A stretch of 63,043 nucleotides of DNA from Dethiosulfatibacter aminovorans DSM 17477. Lineage in GTDB: Bacteria > Bacillota > Clostridia > Tissierellales > Dethiosulfatibacteraceae. The translations under genes were made by a program, and so were the position numbers. The notes below the pieces were generated by a model. The model searched no databases, was not told the DNA's origin, and was given only the letters and a program-made list of their open reading frames with translations. Below are positions 7,883 through 16,372 of this stretch, one piece after another (the first letter of the stretch is position 1; every line of letters starts with the position of its first letter). The stretch lies in assembly GCF_900142005.1 (NCBI RefSeq), contig NZ_FQZL01000025.1, positions 1 through 63,043 on the forward strand, given 5' to 3'.

Positions 7883-8962
7883 CTATCCTAAAATTGGATT
7901 TTCCCACAATGGAAGCTTTCTTCCCAGTCCCATTTCCTTGGCGTTTGTAAATACTCTGTGTGCTTCAGACAAGTCATGAATTCCCATTCCTATAGGATTG
8001 AAGAATATTATGTCGTCTTCAGACTTTCTAACCTGAATATTTCCAACTACCGTCTGTCCAAGATCCGTTACCTTTTCTCTTGGTATGACACCATCCCTTA
8101 CAGCCCTGTAGCTTACGTCAACACCGTGTCCGGATACTGCATCAAAGTCGTCAACTACTACATGATCTACATATGTAAGTGCTTCTGCAGGTGTATCCCA
8201 GAATGATATTTCACAATGTACAGCTCCTTTTTTATACCATTTCCCATCCACATATGGAGCCTTTGCCATTGTTGCAGTTGATATTACATCAGAACCCACA
8301 AAAGCTTCCTCTGCACTGTCTACTGCTACAAAATCCATATCCGGTATTTCTTTCTTCATTCTTTCACAGAAGTTCTCGGCAGTCTCTTTGTTCAAGTCAT
8401 ACACCTTGCATAGCTTAAGTGAAGGAGCTCCACATTTGAATGCATGTGTCTGTGTTATTCCCTGTACAGATGCTCCAACGAGACCCATAACTTCTGCTCC
8501 GGGATTTGCCAGGTACTTGATTGCCACTCCGCTTGCAGCACCTGTTCGCATTGCTGAAACCAATGCTCCATCCATTATAACGTCGGGCATTAGTGTCTCC
8601 GGATCAACTATTATTATTATTGCATTTGCTCTTGGCAATCCATATTTCTTTGGATTGTGTGGCTTGCTCGGTATCCATTTGATTCCTGACGTGTTTACTG
8701 CACCAAGCAGCCCCTTTGCTTTTAGTTCTTCATCATATTCCAGTCCGCCAAGGAAACTTGGCATTGACATAATTCTTCCAGTTGTTTCTTCAGTTTCTGG
8801 TCCACCCCATCTGAGTACGGGCTTGTGAGGCAACATGAAATCGCCTTTTCCATGTAGAAAGAATGATCTTTCAGTAGCCGCCATAGTTCCTTTCATGTCG
8901 TATCCACCAGCTTTAACACAGTCTTCCTGCTGTAAATAAAGAAACTCAACTCTCTTGCTCAT
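7883..8962 (-). CDS. Ornithine cyclodeaminase / mu-crystallin family protein, copy 1
   Basis: A 359-residue NAD(P)-binding protein of the ornithine cyclodeaminase/mu-crystallin family. The N-terminal half contains FLHGKGDFMLPHKPVLRW and the substrate-lysine-type strand MPSFLGG. The Rossmann part has VGLVGASVQGITQTHAF, where family members normally have GxGxQ, followed by KVYDLNKETAENF and the VGSDVISTATMAKAP loop. Members interconvert imino and amino acids or deaminate ornithine, lysine and similar substrates; the substrate here is unknown. Some databases may label close clostridial relatives tyramine oxidase subunit B, a name I cannot support from sequence. It is the first gene of a sigma-54 operon with the corrinoid protein and MttB, which suggests a link with methylamine or betaine metabolism. 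A nearly identical paralog lies at 26207-27286. Confidence 0.85.
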   Translation of the reverse strand: MSKRVEFLYLQQEDCVKAGGYDMKGTMAATERSFFLHGKGDFMLPHKPVLRWGGPETEETTGRIMSMPSFLGGLEYDEELKAKGLLGAVNTSGIKWIPSKPHNPKKYGLPRANAIIIIVDPETLMPDVIMDGALVSAMRTGAASGVAIKYLANPGAEVMGLVGASVQGITQTHAFKCGAPSLKLCKVYDLNKETAENFCERMKKEIPDMDFVAVDSAEEAFVGSDVISTATMAKAPYVDGKWYKKGAVHCEISFWDTPAEALTYVDHVVVDDFDAVSGHGVDVSYRAVRDGVIPREKVTDLGQTVVGNIQVRKSEDDIIFFNPIGMGIHDLSEAHRVFTNAKEMGLGRKLPLWENPILG

Positions 8963-9036
8963 TTAATATTCCTCCGAATTTTCTGTTGTATTGATATACA
9001 AGATTTTTAGCTTTGATCAGCTATGCCTGGATATAG

Positions 9037-9052
9037 TGCAAAACATATGCCA
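9037..9052 (-). promoter_or_regulatory. Sigma-54 (-24/-12) promoter P1
   Basis: On the minus strand the sequence is TGGCATATGTTTTGCA: GG and GC elements exactly ten bases apart, matching TGGCAY-N5-TTGCA. The predicted start is near 9026, leaving a leader of about 64 bases to the cyclodeaminase-like gene. The gene for a sigma-54 activator lies directly upstream. Confidence 0.85.
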
Positions 9053-9146
9053 ACTTTGAAAATCCTTGCAAATTCCCCTTTTAATCCTCCGAAAACGTTG
9101 TCCTTAGCTGTTTTCAAGACTTTTTTATCCCGATTATTTATTGAGC

Positions 9147-9184
9147 AAAAAAACAGGTTACATTTCATTTTGAAATGTAACCTG
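9147..9184 (-). terminator. Terminator of the sigma-54 activator gene, overlapping a dyad operator
   Basis: Perfect 14-bp stem (9154-9167 with 9171-9184), three-base loop, then T7 on the minus strand; an outer pair TTGAGC/GCTCAA flanks it. It would stop transcription of the activator gene before promoter P1. Its core is the same dyad that recurs at 9231-9264. Confidence 0.85.
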
Positions 9185-9264
9185 TGCTCAATATTAATTT
9201 TTTTGTGTTTTTCAGTGTTTTCAGCCTTTCGTGTCAAAATGAAATGTGCATGTCATTCTGACAT
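9162..9264. promoter_or_regulatory. Cluster of three related dyads, probable activator (enhancer) sites for P1
   Basis: Three 15-bp sites share the pattern ATkTCA-TTy-TGAmAy. They are ATTTCATTTTGAAAT at 9162-9176, ATTTCATTTTGACAC on the minus strand at 9231-9245, and ATGTCATTCTGACAT at 9250-9264. Paired changes keep the dyad symmetry. Their centres lie about 143, 212 and 231 bases upstream of the predicted P1 start, in the range usual for sigma-54 activator sites. The likely ligand is the activator encoded at 9265-11031, whose gene abuts the third site. Confidence 0.65.
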
Positions 9265-11031
9265 CTAGTCTAAAAGATTGTATTTTTTTATTTTTCTGTA
9301 TATGGTGGATCTGCTGGTTCCAAGATATTTAGCTGCCATTATCCTTCCCTCTTCAGACCACCCGTATTTATCCAAAGCCTTGACTATATGCTCCTTTTCA
9401 ACCTCTTCCAATGTTTTCAGTTTTATATTGTCATCTTCATTTTCCCTGAACTGGGCAGGAAGGTTGGAACAATCTATATAATCTTCTGTTACCATATTCA
9501 TGGCATATTCAATGGTATTCTGCAGCTCCCTTACATTACCCTTCCACCTGTACTTCCTGAACAGGTCCCTGACTTCGTCACTGAGGCCCAATACTTTCTT
9601 GTTGAACTTTTCAGAAAACTTATCTATGAAATATTCAGAAATAAAGAGTACATCCTCGCCCCTGTCTCTCAATGGAGGTATCTTCAGTGGAATGACGTTT
9701 AACCTGTGGTACAGGTCCTCGCGAAACTCTCCTCTTTCGACCAGCTCCCTCAAATCAACATTAGTGGCTGCAATAATTCTGACATCTATACTGATGGGGG
9801 AAGTCGACCCAATCCTGTCTATCTCTTTGCGTTCGATGACTCTCAACAACTTCTGCTGAAGGTATATGGGCATATTTTCCACTTCGTCAAGAAACAACGT
9901 ACCCTTGTCGGCGAAGTAAAATTTACCATGCTTGCCGGTCTTGTCAGCACCTGTAAATGCTCCTTTTTCATATCCGAAAAGTTCGCTTTCAATCAATGTC
10001 TCCGGCATCGCTCCGCAGTTGATAGCTACAAAGGGTTTTGTCCTTCTTCTGCTTTCATTGTGTATGCTTCTTGCAAAAAGTTCCTTTCCCGTACCGGTTT
10101 CACCGATGAGCATGACAGTAGAGTTTGTCATTGATACTGTTTTCACCTTGTCTATGAAGTCGGTTATTACCTTGTCCCTGCCAATTATGTCCTTGAATGT
10201 AATTATATCATTCTTCTCGGTTAAAGATATGGCAAATCTTTTGGCAACCTTGTAATCTTCAAAGAAGTACAGTACAAATTCAAGTTCATCCTGGGCAAAT
10301 ACAGGGGTCGATGCATATAAAAGGTCAATTTTAACATTTCCATTTTTATAGTACAAATCTTCATACTGCATCTTGTTGAGGTTGCCGACATTTGAATCCA
10401 TTATTATTCCTGGAAACACATCATCAAGCCTTTTATATTGAATGCTTTCTATATCAAAACAAAGCCTGTCCAAAATATATTGATTAGCCTTTATGATATT
10501 GAACTCCTTGTTCACTATCACAGCACCTCTGTTTATATTTTCAAATACAGTATCCATCATCTTGGTATAGGTGTCAATTTGTTTAAGTATTTCCCTTTCC
10601 TGAACCTTTGTACCAATAAGTTTTCCTATTTTATCAAGGAAGTCAAGCATTTCCCGTTCATGTCCCAGAATAAGGTTTTCCTGTGCTTCACTTAACGCAC
10701 CTATTCCTATTACTCCTATGGTTATTCCATTATATTTAATTGTTGCGTAAATGGCTTTTCTATACTGGCAAATGCCATATCTGTCACAGCCGATACACAT
10801 TTCATCATGCCCAGGATCGTTAACAATGAGATAATCTTCATTCCTCTCGAAAATGATTCTACTTATTGTTCCATCCCTTTTTATTTCTTTTCCCAGTATA
10901 TCCTTGATTCTTCCGGTTCCAGCCAGGAATCTTCTGTCCTCGTCTATTATTTCGATGTCAAGTCCCAGAGCAGCTTTTCCCGCTTCAGCAAACTGTTGTA
11001 CAACATCTTTTATATCCTTTAGTTTAACCAT
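9265..11031 (-). CDS. Sigma-54-dependent transcriptional activator (enhancer-binding protein) 1
   Basis: A 588-residue bacterial enhancer-binding protein. The N-terminal region (1-145) looks like a small-molecule sensor and carries a cysteine cluster C79-x2-C82-x5-C88, possibly for a metal or metal cluster. A PAS-like domain follows (about 155-260). The AAA+ domain has Walker A GETGTGKE (310-317), the sigma-54 contact loop GAFTGA (357-362) and Walker B GTLFLDEVEN (377-386). A Fis-type helix-turn-helix ends the protein (about 545-588, GTSRSTIYRKIKKY). It is expected to act on promoter P1 just downstream and so to control the cyclodeaminase-like/corrinoid/MttB operon, sensing either the amine substrate or a related metabolite. 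The gene lies between the permease cluster and P1 and has its own strong terminator. Confidence 0.92.
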   Translation of the reverse strand: MVKLKDIKDVVQQFAEAGKAALGLDIEIIDEDRRFLAGTGRIKDILGKEIKRDGTISRIIFERNEDYLIVNDPGHDEMCIGCDRYGICQYRKAIYATIKYNGITIGVIGIGALSEAQENLILGHEREMLDFLDKIGKLIGTKVQEREILKQIDTYTKMMDTVFENINRGAVIVNKEFNIIKANQYILDRLCFDIESIQYKRLDDVFPGIIMDSNVGNLNKMQYEDLYYKNGNVKIDLLYASTPVFAQDELEFVLYFFEDYKVAKRFAISLTEKNDIITFKDIIGRDKVITDFIDKVKTVSMTNSTVMLIGETGTGKELFARSIHNESRRRTKPFVAINCGAMPETLIESELFGYEKGAFTGADKTGKHGKFYFADKGTLFLDEVENMPIYLQQKLLRVIERKEIDRIGSTSPISIDVRIIAATNVDLRELVERGEFREDLYHRLNVIPLKIPPLRDRGEDVLFISEYFIDKFSEKFNKKVLGLSDEVRDLFRKYRWKGNVRELQNTIEYAMNMVTEDYIDCSNLPAQFRENEDDNIKLKTLEEVEKEHIVKALDKYGWSEEGRIMAAKYLGTSRSTIYRKIKKYNLLD

Positions 11032-11119
11032 ACCGTATCCCCTAATCGCTGTATTTTATGAATAGTTATATATTAGTATAAAGATCTGCATGATTACAAG
11101 AAAAAGATATGATTTTTTA

Positions 11120-12481
11120 TTAGTATCCTTCAGCCCTTGGCCATACATCTGCATTTCCTATGAAGCTCTTGAAATCTATATAGTGCTCCCTTCTTTTCTT
11201 GAACCACAGTGATGCAAGGAAATAAAATACAAGTCCCGAAAGTATGTTTATCCAATAACCGAAATACATTCCCACAAGAGTCAATATCGAAAGTCCCATA
11301 AGGATAATTGATGGTATTGGATGGAATGGTGATACATATTCCCTCTGAATTGTTCCCATTGGGTACATCCTCCTGAATTTAAACATCATTATTGCAGACA
11401 TAATATACACTAATATTGCCGACATTATTGAAAATGTTATTACCTGATCCAGCATCCCGGTATAGCCGAAAGCTATTGCTATTGGAAGCAGAAACAGTAT
11501 TGCCCTGTATGGCGTCTTGTACTTGGGATGAAGCACTCCGAATATCTCCGGTATAAGAGTGTCTCTTGACATTGCATACCATGCCCTGCTGGAATCCGTT
11601 ATGCATCCGTTTGCACTTGCCATGCATGAAAGTATCGTTCCTGCAAATAATGCATTAATTACTATTGGGTTTCCTACTGCTCTTGCCGCATCAAACAACG
11701 GATATACTGAAGAGCCAAGCACGCCTGCCTCAACCAGTCCCGAACAAACAAGCCATGTGGTTGTGGCCCCAACAAGAAGTGTTATTGTTCCCACTATTGC
11801 TCCTATTGGAAGAGCTCTGCTTGTCGACCTGCATTCCTCTGCCGCCAGGGCTGTTCCCTCTATTCCAAGATAGAACCACACTCCAAACTGCAGCGCTCCT
11901 ATGATTCCCATCCATCCGTATGGAAGCCCTATTGTCATCTCCTTTATCTTAAGAAGACTCTCCGTTTCCGAATAGAACCTTGTTGAAAACAGGAGTATGA
12001 ATATCGTCACAAAAGCTATGGCAGTTATTACAAAATTCAGCGTGAGGGTTGCATATACTCCCCTGTAGTTTATATAGGTCAATACTAGAAGGCTCAGTAT
12101 TACATAGGGGAGAGCCTGGACATCAGGACTTAGAGTCTTGAGTATCTCTCCTACGACCAGTGCATCTGCAGCTTCAAGCATTACATATTCAAACACAAGC
12201 ATAAGTCCTATGTTGAAGGCTGCCAGTGGTCCTAAAAAGTATTTCGCCATTGCATACTGTCCTCCCGCCTCGGGTATTACGCATCCCATTTCGGTGTTTA
12301 CCATTACAAGACATAAATACATTATTCCTATTATCCAGCAGGCTGCTATTGCTCCCAGTGATCCTCCCTTTGCTATTGCAAAGTTCCATCCCATGAATTC
12401 TCCCACTATTACTATTCCTACTCCAAGTGCCCATATATGCATTGGGCCGAGGACTTTTGACATATGTGTGTTGTTTTCCAT
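11120..12481 (-). CDS. APC-superfamily amino acid/amine permease
   Basis: A 453-residue membrane protein with about 12 helices. The helix-1 region GVGIVIVGEFMGWNFAIAKGG has the unwound Gly-rich motif used by APC transporters, and EAGGQYAMAKYFLGPLAAF corresponds to their helix 3. It resembles the ethanolamine/amino-acid branch of the family. Uptake of an amino acid or amine is inferred; the substrate is unknown. The start at 12481 is supported by GGGAGG upstream and lies one base after the stop of a 39-residue small ORF, so the two are probably translationally coupled. It is the last gene of a transport unit (BCCT carrier, two small membrane proteins, 39-residue protein, permease) placed just upstream of the sigma-54 activator gene. 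Confidence 0.88.
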   Translation of the reverse strand: MENNTHMSKVLGPMHIWALGVGIVIVGEFMGWNFAIAKGGSLGAIAACWIIGIMYLCLVMVNTEMGCVIPEAGGQYAMAKYFLGPLAAFNIGLMLVFEYVMLEAADALVVGEILKTLSPDVQALPYVILSLLVLTYINYRGVYATLTLNFVITAIAFVTIFILLFSTRFYSETESLLKIKEMTIGLPYGWMGIIGALQFGVWFYLGIEGTALAAEECRSTSRALPIGAIVGTITLLVGATTTWLVCSGLVEAGVLGSSVYPLFDAARAVGNPIVINALFAGTILSCMASANGCITDSSRAWYAMSRDTLIPEIFGVLHPKYKTPYRAILFLLPIAIAFGYTGMLDQVITFSIMSAILVYIMSAIMMFKFRRMYPMGTIQREYVSPFHPIPSIILMGLSILTLVGMYFGYWINILSGLVFYFLASLWFKKRREHYIDFKSFIGNADVWPRAEGY

Positions 12482-12482
12482 C

Positions 12483-12602
12483 CTATCGTCCTCCCTGCTG
12501 CTGTCTCTCTTTTTCCACTTTAATAAAATCCTTAGCCAGGAGAAATGCAAAGAGTCCGCAAAGCCCCCAGGCTACATAGTTCATCAATGACCAAAAACTC
12601 AT
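12483..12602 (-). CDS. Small single-helix membrane protein (39 residues)
   Basis: A short ORF with an ATG at 12602 and a GTGAGG site six bases upstream. It encodes a protein beginning MSFWSLMNYVAWGLCG, with one hydrophobic helix (about residues 3-18), then a positively charged tail KDFIKVEKERQQQGGR. The stop TAG lies one base before the permease ATG, and the ribosome site of the permease is inside its final codons. That arrangement argues for real, coupled translation. The permease-proximal position suggests a small accessory subunit, but no family is recognised. It could also be merely a leader ORF that feeds ribosomes to the permease. Confidence 0.6.
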   Translation of the reverse strand: MSFWSLMNYVAWGLCGLFAFLLAKDFIKVEKERQQQGGR

Positions 12603-12631
12603 ACTCTACCTCACTTCAATTGTTCTCTTTG

Positions 12632-12916
12632 CTAACGAGTCTGCCTTAACTTAGCTGCTTCGCCTTCATAGATAAAGGAAATCATCTTCTTCAGTTCCTT
12701 GTCAGACTCCTTAAGGGTGAATACAAGGTACACAAAAAGCCCACCCATCGTAAGCACAAATGACGGCAACTTGATTGAGTAACTGAGACTTCCTTCACCT
12801 CCCACTATTACGCCTCCCTGGATTACCATGGTAGTGAGTAGCGTTGCAAAACACAGCATCATTATGAAAAGTGTATCGAATATTACCGATTTCCTGCTTT
12901 GTTTTTCTCTTTTCAT
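12632..12916 (-). CDS. Small membrane protein with two helices, transporter-associated
   Basis: A 94-residue protein with two hydrophobic stretches (about 14-35 and 50-70), a basic N-terminus (MKREKQSRKS) and a charged C-terminal tail (KESDKELKKMISFIYEGE). Its ATG overlaps the TGA of the preceding small membrane-protein gene (ATGA), and GGGGAGG lies upstream, so the pair is translationally coupled. The two-helix, small, paired layout beside transporters recalls accessory subunits, but I do not recognise the family. It lies between a BCCT carrier and an APC permease. Confidence 0.7.
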   Translation of the reverse strand: MKREKQSRKSVIFDTLFIMMLCFATLLTTMVIQGGVIVGGEGSLSYSIKLPSFVLTMGGLFVYLVFTLKESDKELKKMISFIYEGEAAKLRQTR

Positions 12917-13179
12917 TTGAATGCCTCCCCGTTCTTTATATCTTCACTGTATATCCTTTCCTTTTGTTTCTTGAGATGAATGAACACAACCATTAGCGCT
13001 GTGGTTCCAAAAACAAGAACAAGTGCCCAGACAACATTCATAAACATTAACACCGATAAGTCATTTGTAATAAGCTTGATATTATTCCTTACAACAGTAA
13101 GTATTGTCCACATTAAAGCTATATAAACATAAATCAGAATCATATCGTTTTTGAACATCCTGTTGATTTTATTCTTCAT
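12913..13179 (-). CDS. Small membrane protein with two helices, transporter-associated (partner)
   Basis: An 88-residue protein with two predicted helices (about residues 14-32 and 44-65) and a charged tail (KKQKERIYSEDIKNGE). The start at 13179 is chosen because GGAGAG lies six bases before it; an upstream in-frame start lacks a ribosome site. Its stop overlaps the ATG of the next small membrane protein by four bases. It is 50 bases downstream of a BCCT carrier gene. No family is recognised; with its partner it may form a small integral-membrane module linked to one of the flanking carriers. Confidence 0.7.
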   Translation of the reverse strand: MKNKINRMFKNDMILIYVYIALMWTILTVVRNNIKLITNDLSVLMFMNVVWALVLVFGTTALMVVFIHLKKQKERIYSEDIKNGEAFK

Positions 13180-13229
13180 TGTTCTCTCCAATTGCTTTTC
13201 CCAATCCCCAATAAGCATTATCTTATATC

Positions 13230-14786
13230 TTAGACATTTTCTTTTTCTTTTAAAACTTGCGTATACACTGATTTTTCATTAATATACTCCTGGTCTCTAT
13301 TCAATGCCTTCAAGAAACTGTACATAATGAACAACATCAATATCATAAACGGCAACCCGACTGTAAACGATACCGTCTGAACCGCACTCAGTCCTCCTGC
13401 CATCAATAACGCAATAGCCAAAAAGCCTTCAAATACTCCCCAGACAATTTTCAAGCCTGATGACGGTTCCAAATCTCCCCTTGAAGTAAACATTCCTATT
13501 ACAAAGGTAGCGGAATTTGCAGATGTTAAAAAGAAAATTGTAACCATAATCATTGCCATAGCCGACAGGAATCCTGACAGTGGATATTGGGCAAAGGTTG
13601 CAAAAACCGATGAAGTGACATCATTGAACGTTGCTTCCGCAATGCCTCCATTTCCAAAAAGTTCCAGATGTATAGCGGATCCTCCCATTAAAGTAAACCA
13701 GATTGCACTCAAAATTGTTGGAGCTACCAATATGCCAAGAACAAATTCCTTTATTGTTCTTCCTCTCGATATCCTGGCGATGAAGCTTCCTACAAAAGGC
13801 GCCCAGGTCAACCACCAAGCCCAATAGAAGACGGTCCACGAGCCTATCCAGTCATAACCTGTTTTTTCAGCAACTACACCTGCCGCATCAGTGAAGAATG
13901 ACAACATGACAACATTCTGTAAATAATTCCCTAATGCTTCGGTAAAAGATTCCAGCAGGAATACTGTAGGCCCGACCATTAATATGAACAAGGCTACTAC
14001 TGCTGCAATAATCATATTGATATTACTCAACCATTTCATCCATCTCTTAAGACCAGAAACGGCTGTCATTGTAAAAATAAGGGTTACTATTGCAACAAAT
14101 ATTATTGAAACAGACATAGTATTTGGAATGCCGAATATATAATTCATTCCTGTGACCACCTGCATGGACCCTAGTCCCAAAGAAGTGGCTACACCAATCA
14201 ATGTAACTACCACAGTTATAATGTCTACAGTCTGTCCAATAGGTCCGTTTATACCTTCATCTCCTATAAGCGGATGGAGTGTGGAACTTACCAGTGCCGG
14301 AAGTCCCTTCCTGAATTGGAAATATCCAAGAGCCAATGCAATCACACCATAACTTGCCCAAGGATGAATCCCCCAATGAAAGAATGTTGTTCTCAAAGCT
14401 ATCGTAACAGCTTCAGGAGATCCTGATTCCGCAAATGGGCTGTTGGCAAAATGATAAATGGGTTCAGCCGCTCCCCAGAAAACCAACCCTATACCCATTC
14501 CCGCACTAAACAGCATCGCAAACCAGGTCATGTTGGAATACTCCGGCTCCTCATCATCCTTGCCCAGTTTGATTTTCCCGTATTTACTAAATGCAAGAAC
14601 AATACAAAACAGCAAAAACAATGAAACGCATAAAAGATATAGCCATCCCAGATTATTAATAAAAAATTTGAAAAGAACATTAAATATCTCTTGCATTGTT
14701 TCAGGTGTCAAAACAGTCCAGATTACAAATATTCCACAAATCGCCGCTGATATCAGTGCGATTTTTTTGTCTACTTTCTCAAACAT
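13230..14786 (-). CDS. BCCT-family betaine/carnitine/choline transporter 1
   Basis: A 518-residue carrier with about 12 helices. BCCT signatures are clear: GMGIGLVFWGAAEPIYHF, in which the Gly-rich helix-3 motif binds substrate and ion in relatives such as BetP, and the tryptophan box WTVFYWAWWLTWAPFVG followed by IARISRGRTIKEF. Members import quaternary ammonium compounds. The start at 14786 is supported by GGGAGG; the frame continues 48 bases upstream to a less likely ATG. It is the first gene of a transport cluster ending with an APC permease. It is distinctly different from the two other BCCT carriers in the window (16373 and 59476), which resemble each other more closely. Confidence 0.93.
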   Translation of the reverse strand: MFEKVDKKIALISAAICGIFVIWTVLTPETMQEIFNVLFKFFINNLGWLYLLCVSLFLLFCIVLAFSKYGKIKLGKDDEEPEYSNMTWFAMLFSAGMGIGLVFWGAAEPIYHFANSPFAESGSPEAVTIALRTTFFHWGIHPWASYGVIALALGYFQFRKGLPALVSSTLHPLIGDEGINGPIGQTVDIITVVVTLIGVATSLGLGSMQVVTGMNYIFGIPNTMSVSIIFVAIVTLIFTMTAVSGLKRWMKWLSNINMIIAAVVALFILMVGPTVFLLESFTEALGNYLQNVVMLSFFTDAAGVVAEKTGYDWIGSWTVFYWAWWLTWAPFVGSFIARISRGRTIKEFVLGILVAPTILSAIWFTLMGGSAIHLELFGNGGIAEATFNDVTSSVFATFAQYPLSGFLSAMAMIMVTIFFLTSANSATFVIGMFTSRGDLEPSSGLKIVWGVFEGFLAIALLMAGGLSAVQTVSFTVGLPFMILMLFIMYSFLKALNRDQEYINEKSVYTQVLKEKENV

Positions 14787-14841
14787 TTTTTCCTCCCCGT
14801 TTATTGCCAATTTCATTGGCATATGCTTTGGCATTTAAAAC

Positions 14842-14870
14842 AAAACCACCCGCAAAGCGGGTAGTTTTTT
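14842..14870 (-). terminator. Terminator of the ten-gene oxidoreductase/methyltransferase operon
   Basis: Hairpin with arms 14842-14853 and 14857-14868 (one G-U on the minus strand), then TTTTGTTTT on the minus strand. It separates the MttB2 gene from the BCCT1 transport cluster and could also work on the plus strand. Confidence 0.8.
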
Positions 14871-14928
14871 AAACCCCATTAAGCTTATTTCTTGCTTTAA
14901 CTGAAACTGGATTATAAGATTCTAAAAA

Positions 14929-16329
14929 TCATTTTATTAATTGATATCCATTTCCTTCAAGATATTTTGTCAAACTGCGTCTAGTATCTTCCGGCATGTA
15001 TGGCTTCTCATAACTAGATAGCATCTGATTCATCTTATTATCTATATTGTTCTTGAATTCCTTTTCCTGATCTATTCCCAATATTGGTCCTCTATTGGCT
15101 AAATTTGGTATAAAGGAACTATTCCTGAAATTCTCAAATGTATGATTTGCTGTTAAATACTGACCTCCAGGTCCTATTTCCTTGATTACATCTACGGCCA
15201 AATTGTTTTCATCAACCTTCAATCCATCATTGTATTTCTTGAGCATATCCAAAATTTCAAGATCGACTATGAATTTTTCATGAGACATGGAATTGTATGA
15301 ACCCAGGAATCCTGCAGTGTGCAACACATAGTTGATGCCGGCTTTTAGAGTGGCGAACAGTACCATGGTTGATTCATAGGCCGATTGTACAGAAAGATTT
15401 CTTGCATCGGTGAGAGTACCGCCACCTCTTGATGGCACTCCATATAATTTGGCCAACTCAGAACAATATTCTATGCATAAAGTCGACTCAGGTGTACCAA
15501 TGCAGAAGCTACCGTTTCTCATATCGTTCGAAGCTGTTGCTGAACCATAGATTACAGGTGATCCTTCTTTGACCATCTGCGTCATAATTACTCCTGCCAG
15601 ACTTTCTGCATTTGAAATTGCTATTGTGCCAGCTAGCGTTACAGGTCCGGTTGTTCCTCCCATAACGGCAGGAGATATCACAACTGCCTGATTGTTTTTT
15701 GAGCACTCAATCAGTGTGTCAGTCATATTTTTATCGTATTGCAATGGTGATGCACTGCTGACTATACTCAGTGAATAAGCTCTTTTTTTAACTTCATCTT
15801 CACCAAACATAATCCTCAGCATATCGATTATTCCCTGGCTCTCTCTCAAACCTCCATTGCCACCGAAAATACATTTATCCGAATAATCCATAATAGAATA
15901 AAGCATTTGTGGAAATGGAACTTCAGATTTTATTTCACAAGGAAGTACATTACCGCTGTTGATCTTGAAATTATCGGATTGCTGGGTTATTTTAAGAAAT
16001 TTGATAAAATCATCATAGGTTGGTTCCCTTTCAGTACCATCATAATCCGTCATGATTGTAGAACCCGAATTACCAGGCCCAAACTCAATATTGTTCCCAC
16101 CTACGGTCATGTTGTATTTATCATTTCTGGCATGAATCATGAATTCGGAAGGAGCCTTTCCAACCCAGTCCATGACTTGTTTTTCTGTAAAATATGCTCT
16201 TTTGCCGTCTGTTCTTATTCCATTCTTCTTGAACAGATCTATTATTTCATCACTGAAAAACACCATACCTACATTTTCCATAATGTTCATTGTTGCATCA
16301 TGTAAAAGATTAACCTTATGTCTATTCAT
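14929..16329 (-). CDS. MttB-superfamily methyltransferase 2, non-pyrrolysine
   Basis: A 466-residue member of the trimethylamine methyltransferase superfamily, without an in-frame amber codon. Family features are the N-terminal helix HDATMNIMENVGMVFFS, the VGGNNIEFGPGNSGS strand, the barrel segment VISPAVMGGTTGPVTLAGT, and the C-terminal IGPGGQYLTANHTFENFRNS. It is more similar to the third copy (61298) than to the first (5710), sharing the RGGG-T/M-TD motif region. It is the last gene of the long operon beginning at 23856 and directly follows a BCCT carrier, so its substrate is probably what that carrier imports. No corrinoid protein gene is in this operon; the one at 7220 may act as partner. 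Function beyond methyl transfer is inferred. Confidence 0.88.
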   Translation of the reverse strand: MNRHKVNLLHDATMNIMENVGMVFFSDEIIDLFKKNGIRTDGKRAYFTEKQVMDWVGKAPSEFMIHARNDKYNMTVGGNNIEFGPGNSGSTIMTDYDGTEREPTYDDFIKFLKITQQSDNFKINSGNVLPCEIKSEVPFPQMLYSIMDYSDKCIFGGNGGLRESQGIIDMLRIMFGEDEVKKRAYSLSIVSSASPLQYDKNMTDTLIECSKNNQAVVISPAVMGGTTGPVTLAGTIAISNAESLAGVIMTQMVKEGSPVIYGSATASNDMRNGSFCIGTPESTLCIEYCSELAKLYGVPSRGGGTLTDARNLSVQSAYESTMVLFATLKAGINYVLHTAGFLGSYNSMSHEKFIVDLEILDMLKKYNDGLKVDENNLAVDVIKEIGPGGQYLTANHTFENFRNSSFIPNLANRGPILGIDQEKEFKNNIDNKMNQMLSSYEKPYMPEDTRRSLTKYLEGNGYQLIK

Positions 16330-16372
16330 TTATAAATACTCTCCCGTTAATTTTTTTTACAGCAAAATAATT

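Noticed and set aside
8388..8828. A 146-residue plus-strand frame inside the first cyclodeaminase-like gene
   Set aside because: It is antisense to a gene with clear family motifs, lacks a ribosome site, and is composed of residues that mirror the real frame. The same holds for long antisense frames at 20868-21347, 25570-26067, 22538-23047, 46351-46809 and 51238-51816.
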